From: Acorus gramineus
Lineage: Eukaryota > Streptophyta > Magnoliopsida > Acorales > Acoraceae
Direction: 5' to 3'
NCBI GenBank assembly: GCA_030737835.1
Contig: CM060847.1
Location: 10,182,704-10,246,703, forward strand
DNA length: 64,000 bases
This document shows positions 61,208 to 64,000 of this stretch, piece by piece (the first letter of the stretch is position 1; the number at the start of each line of letters is the position of its first letter). The notes beneath the pieces are model-generated. The model was not told where the DNA came from. It worked only from the letters and a program-made list of their open reading frames with translations, and searched no databases. A program made the translations under genes and the position numbers.

Positions 61208-62740
61208 TTTTTGTCAAAATAGCAGTATGAAAATACCCCTAAAAAAACTTTAAAATAGTGCATCTGAATCCTTGTTAAGCCTCTCAAGTGTCAAGTATCC
61301 AAAATAAAATATTCGTGTCCAAAATATTCGGATTGGATACGGATATGATGATATCCGATCCGAAAAATATTTGTATCCAAAATTTATTTTATATTATTAT
61401 TTATTATATTAATATATTTATATTTTTAGTATTAATGCGAGTTTTTTTAATTATTTATTATATTATAAACCATATAATATACTTATAATTTTTATATTTT
61501 AGTATTATGTAATTATTAAATTTTTTTACATATTTTATATTTTAGATATATTATTTTTATTTTTTGGGTATTTCGGATAATTAACCGAATCTGAATTTAA
61601 ATTTTCAAATCGAATAAGAAGACTTAATTTAAATATTTGTCAGATATTGATACTGATATTTTTTTAGATATTTAGTTCATATACATGCAAATACAAATAT
61701 GTGCTTATTTGATTTATATCCGATGCATTGTGATATTGGATACTGACAGGCTTAATCCATGCGATCAAGTTTTATCAACTATAGTTAATCTTCTCTTCTT
61801 TTCAATCCTTTAAAGGTGACAAATGACTCTTATACCCTTAGTCTATCCAATTCAAACATCCCAACCCACCTCTCTCTGCAAACCATCTCATCTTCTTCTT
61901 CCTCTACCAATTGAAGGATATTTCATCTCTGATATTCCACTCTTTATACGGTTGTCATCTCATCTCATCTCTCCAACCCCACTGTTTACATTGGTATTAA
62001 ATTGCTCCTACAATGAACATTTCTTCCCAAATCTCTTCAACTACCCCTCATCAAAATGTGTTCAAAACCAATGATTTAAAGTTTCAATGAAGAAGGGGGA
62101 TTAGGGTTCGAAGTGGAAGCAAATGGACGGGCTAGAGTATCAGGAGACGCACATGGAGTTAAGATTTTAGGTTTAGATGTAAATTAAGACATTTAGGACA
62201 ATTTTTCATGTGGGGTTTAATAACCATAGTTAATTCATAGTTTTTCACGGCGTTTATTATAAAGAAATGAATGTACTAACTTATAACTTAAAGTTTTTAA
62301 ATGATGTTTTTATAATGCTGGTTAAATGATGTTTTTACAATGCTGGTTTTTTTTTTTTTTTTTTATAATAGATATATCGTAAGAAGACTTTATGTGCTTG
62401 ACAGTAATATCAAGTTGAAAGGATCGTCTCCACTTATTTGTCCCTGTTTTATAAAAAATTCTTTTAAATTTTTATCAATAAAGAGTATTCAAATATATCA
62501 ACACTCAAAACCGTGGTGTTATGACATAATTGATTTTAACAAGAGTAATTGAAAAAAAATGAAAATCTAACTTTTATTCCATAAAAAAAACCCAAATCTC
62601 TTACTTTTATTCCATAACAAACACAAAACACTCAAAACTGTAAATGATCAAACGCTTAACACCAACATTACAACGTCATCACACCAACATCATCATCAAC
62701 ATCAACATCAACATCATCATAATTGTTGTTTCCAAAATGA
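61208..62740. other. AT-rich intergenic region with a possible decayed repeat
   Basis: Segment 61300-61760 contains recurring 'ggatacggatat', 'atccgatccgaaaaatattt' and 'cggataattaaccgaatc' phrases, a style seen in old interspersed plant repeats. Its ends are unclear. 61800-62110 is pyrimidine-rich. 62690-62720 is a (CAT/CAA) trinucleotide tract just beyond the stop codon of the minus-strand gene. No other gene is recognised. Confidence 0.45.
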
Positions 62741-62965
62741 TCAAATGGGGATGGCCCTATTGACTTTGGGGTAGACCACGGTGGCCGGGTGGGCCATGAT
62801 CCGCCGTCCCTTCATGTGCTTGAACACGTAAACTACGGCCCCGATGGGCCACTCGACCACCGCAGCCACTGCGAAGGCGACGAAGCCCAGTGTGGGACCC
62901 ACCACCTTGCACCTGCACGGGTTGCTCCTCGTCCCGCATTGCACGCACACCGGAAAATAACCCAT
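62741..62965 (-). CDS. Small conserved plant protein with N-terminal CxxC/CxC motif and hydrophobic centre
   Basis: Single exon, 74 residues. It begins MGYFPVCVQCGTRSNPCRCK, a likely metal-binding cysteine cluster (C-x2-C, then C-x-C). A hydrophobic segment (GFVAFAVAAVVEWPIGAVVY, residues 27-46) may enter a membrane. A basic C-terminal part (FKHMKGRRIMAHPATVVYP, ending RAIPI) follows. Small proteins with this layout are widespread and well conserved in land plants, but I know of no established function. The open frame continues upstream to 63445, but the conserved part begins at this Met, and a good TATA box about 120 bases upstream makes the upstream part promoter and leader. GC content is high compared with the flanks. 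Confidence 0.84.
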   Translation of the reverse strand: MGYFPVCVQCGTRSNPCRCKVVGPTLGFVAFAVAAVVEWPIGAVVYVFKHMKGRRIMAHPATVVYPKVNRAIPI

Positions 62966-63086
62966 CTCTTCTTCTTCTTCTACCTCTCTGTCTCTCTGTT
63001 TATGTGAAATGTTCGCACGTGTGAATGAATATATACGAATTGTATGGTCGTTCACTGGTTGTTTGTGGTCTGGGTATACGTATTTT

Positions 63087-63094
63087 CTTTTATA
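63087..63094 (-). promoter_or_regulatory. TATA box of the small CxxC protein gene
   Basis: On the minus strand the sequence reads tataaaag within ccctataaaagaaaa, about 122 bases upstream of the ATG at 62965. This leaves a leader of roughly 90 bases. Confidence 0.6.
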
Positions 63095-63172
63095 GGGTGA
63101 GATTCTGTGACACATTGGTGTGTATGTGTCGGAAGATGAGAAACTGAGCAGCCTCTCCGCAAGGACATGTTG

Positions 63173-63196
63173 ACACGTGTGAGACGTGCACGTGCC
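63173..63196. promoter_or_regulatory. G-box cluster upstream of the small CxxC protein gene
   Basis: The palindromic acacgtgt (63173-63180) and the pair gacgtgcacgtgcc (63183-63196) lie 80-110 bases upstream of the TATA box. CACGTG and ACGTG are cores for bZIP and bHLH factors, including ABA- and light-response factors. Tight clustering near a TATA box favours function, but this is inference. Confidence 0.5.
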
Positions 63197-63449
63197 AGCA
63201 GCGGACGCGTGGTTTGCTTCGGCCGGCGCAAACGTCCAAAACTTGGAAGATGCTCGAAGAAGGCCCGGCCCGGCCCACAAAGGTAGATCGGTGTGGGCTG
63301 AAATCATAACGGTGGACATGGGTGGGAACTCCGAACTCGGAGGATCTAGATGGGCTGGGAAGAGTTGGATCGGATCAAAGGTCAACCGTAATCGAAACGA
63401 AGTTGACTGTTGAAATGTAAGGGTGGCTCTATTTATTCTGTACATTCTC

Positions 63450-64000
63450 CGTTATCATACCTAAGCTCAAAAATATAAGCTATATTTACAAGTCTTATGA
63501 GGTGTCATCGTCTCATTATTGACTTGTTAATTTTTTAAAAATGATAAAATAGCAAAATACAAATCTCTCATTTATGAAAAATATGTCCCATTAACCTAGA
63601 TCCCCATTTTTTCTCTAATTTTTCACGGTTACACCAAAATTTATGTATTTCAAAATTTGAATTTTGAAATCCTTACCTAGTAACTGAATTTTTTATTTTA
63701 GTTACACCCAAATTTTATCTAAATTACACTAAAACTTACCTAGATTATTTTTTTGTCAAAATCATTCAAACGGCTACTCTTTTTTATAAAAAATTACATT
63801 CTTACTATATACATTTTTTTGAAGAATGTTATTAACTAAACATTATAGTATTTGAAAAACATCTTTTTAATTTAAATAAATAAACAATATCTGAAAATGT
63901 AAATACATTTATTAAATATTTACATCCTTTACAACTTTTGTTATATTTACATTAACACTGTTACATTTACATAAATGTAACATAACTGTTACATTTACAT
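63450..64000. other. AT-rich intergenic end of the window
   Basis: No gene is recognised. The final ~80 bases contain repeated 'tgttacatttacat' words, so a short tandem repeat may continue past the window. Confidence 0.5.

Noticed and set aside
62966-63445. 160-residue N-terminal extension of the small CxxC protein
   Set aside because: Unlike the conserved 74 residues it shows no family signal, and it spans the TATA box and G-boxes, so it is promoter and leader.
1-64000. A novel multi-gene defence or biosynthetic system
   Set aside because: The genes belong to unrelated, known plant families with no shared pathway; no cluster logic is visible.

Overview
The window is nuclear DNA of a flowering plant. 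The genes are intron-rich, with GT-AG introns and one GC-AG. The families are plant types: a DEG7 protease, a NIP aquaporin, a WVD2-like TPX2-domain protein, a B-class GATA factor and proline-rich cell-wall proteins. Intergenic DNA is AT-rich and holds solo LTR, LINE and foldback/MITE debris. The species cannot be fixed from this sequence. The very GC-rich first exon of the DEG7 gene shows a strong 5' GC gradient, as is common in monocots, but this is not decisive.

Layout: 1-3.9 kb is AT-rich intergenic DNA with a GC-richer, G-box-bearing segment near 2.6-3.0 kb. 4.1-6.75 kb holds a two-exon ARM-repeat gene (+). 7.87-8.15 kb holds a broken, inverted pair of YUCCA flavin-monooxygenase fragments, followed by a GC-rich orphan reading frame. 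9.4-10.1 kb is a MITE-like inverted repeat. 11.2-14.0 kb holds a five-exon NIP1-type aquaporin (+). 14.6-17.3 kb is AT-rich DNA with a hairpin. 17.6-35.55 kb holds a complete 24-exon DEG7 gene (+), whose introns carry a LINE fragment, a GC-rich foreign-looking patch and a 154-bp tandem duplication. 36.2-37.2 kb is a second LINE fragment. 40.4-45.1 kb holds a WVD2-like/TPX2 gene (+). 46.15-47.2 kb holds a two-exon GATA factor (+). 49.0-49.5 and 56.0-56.4 kb hold two small secreted, proline-rich, probably GPI-anchored proteins (-). 53.7-54.25 kb is a 551-bp foldback MITE. 56.8-57.6 kb is an 820-bp solo LTR with a perfect 5-bp target duplication. 60.2-61.2 kb is a ~960-bp foldback element built of nested ~92-bp repeats. 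62.7-63.0 kb holds a small conserved cysteine-motif membrane-type protein (-).

The genes act independently, as is usual in a plant genome: proteolysis, solute transport, microtubule binding, transcription and cell wall. I found no operon, CRISPR array, tRNA or rRNA, and no clear candidate for a new multi-gene system. The most useful items for follow-up are the targeting signals of the DEG7 protein, a predicted GC-AG intron, the palindromic YUCCA relic and the nested foldback element.
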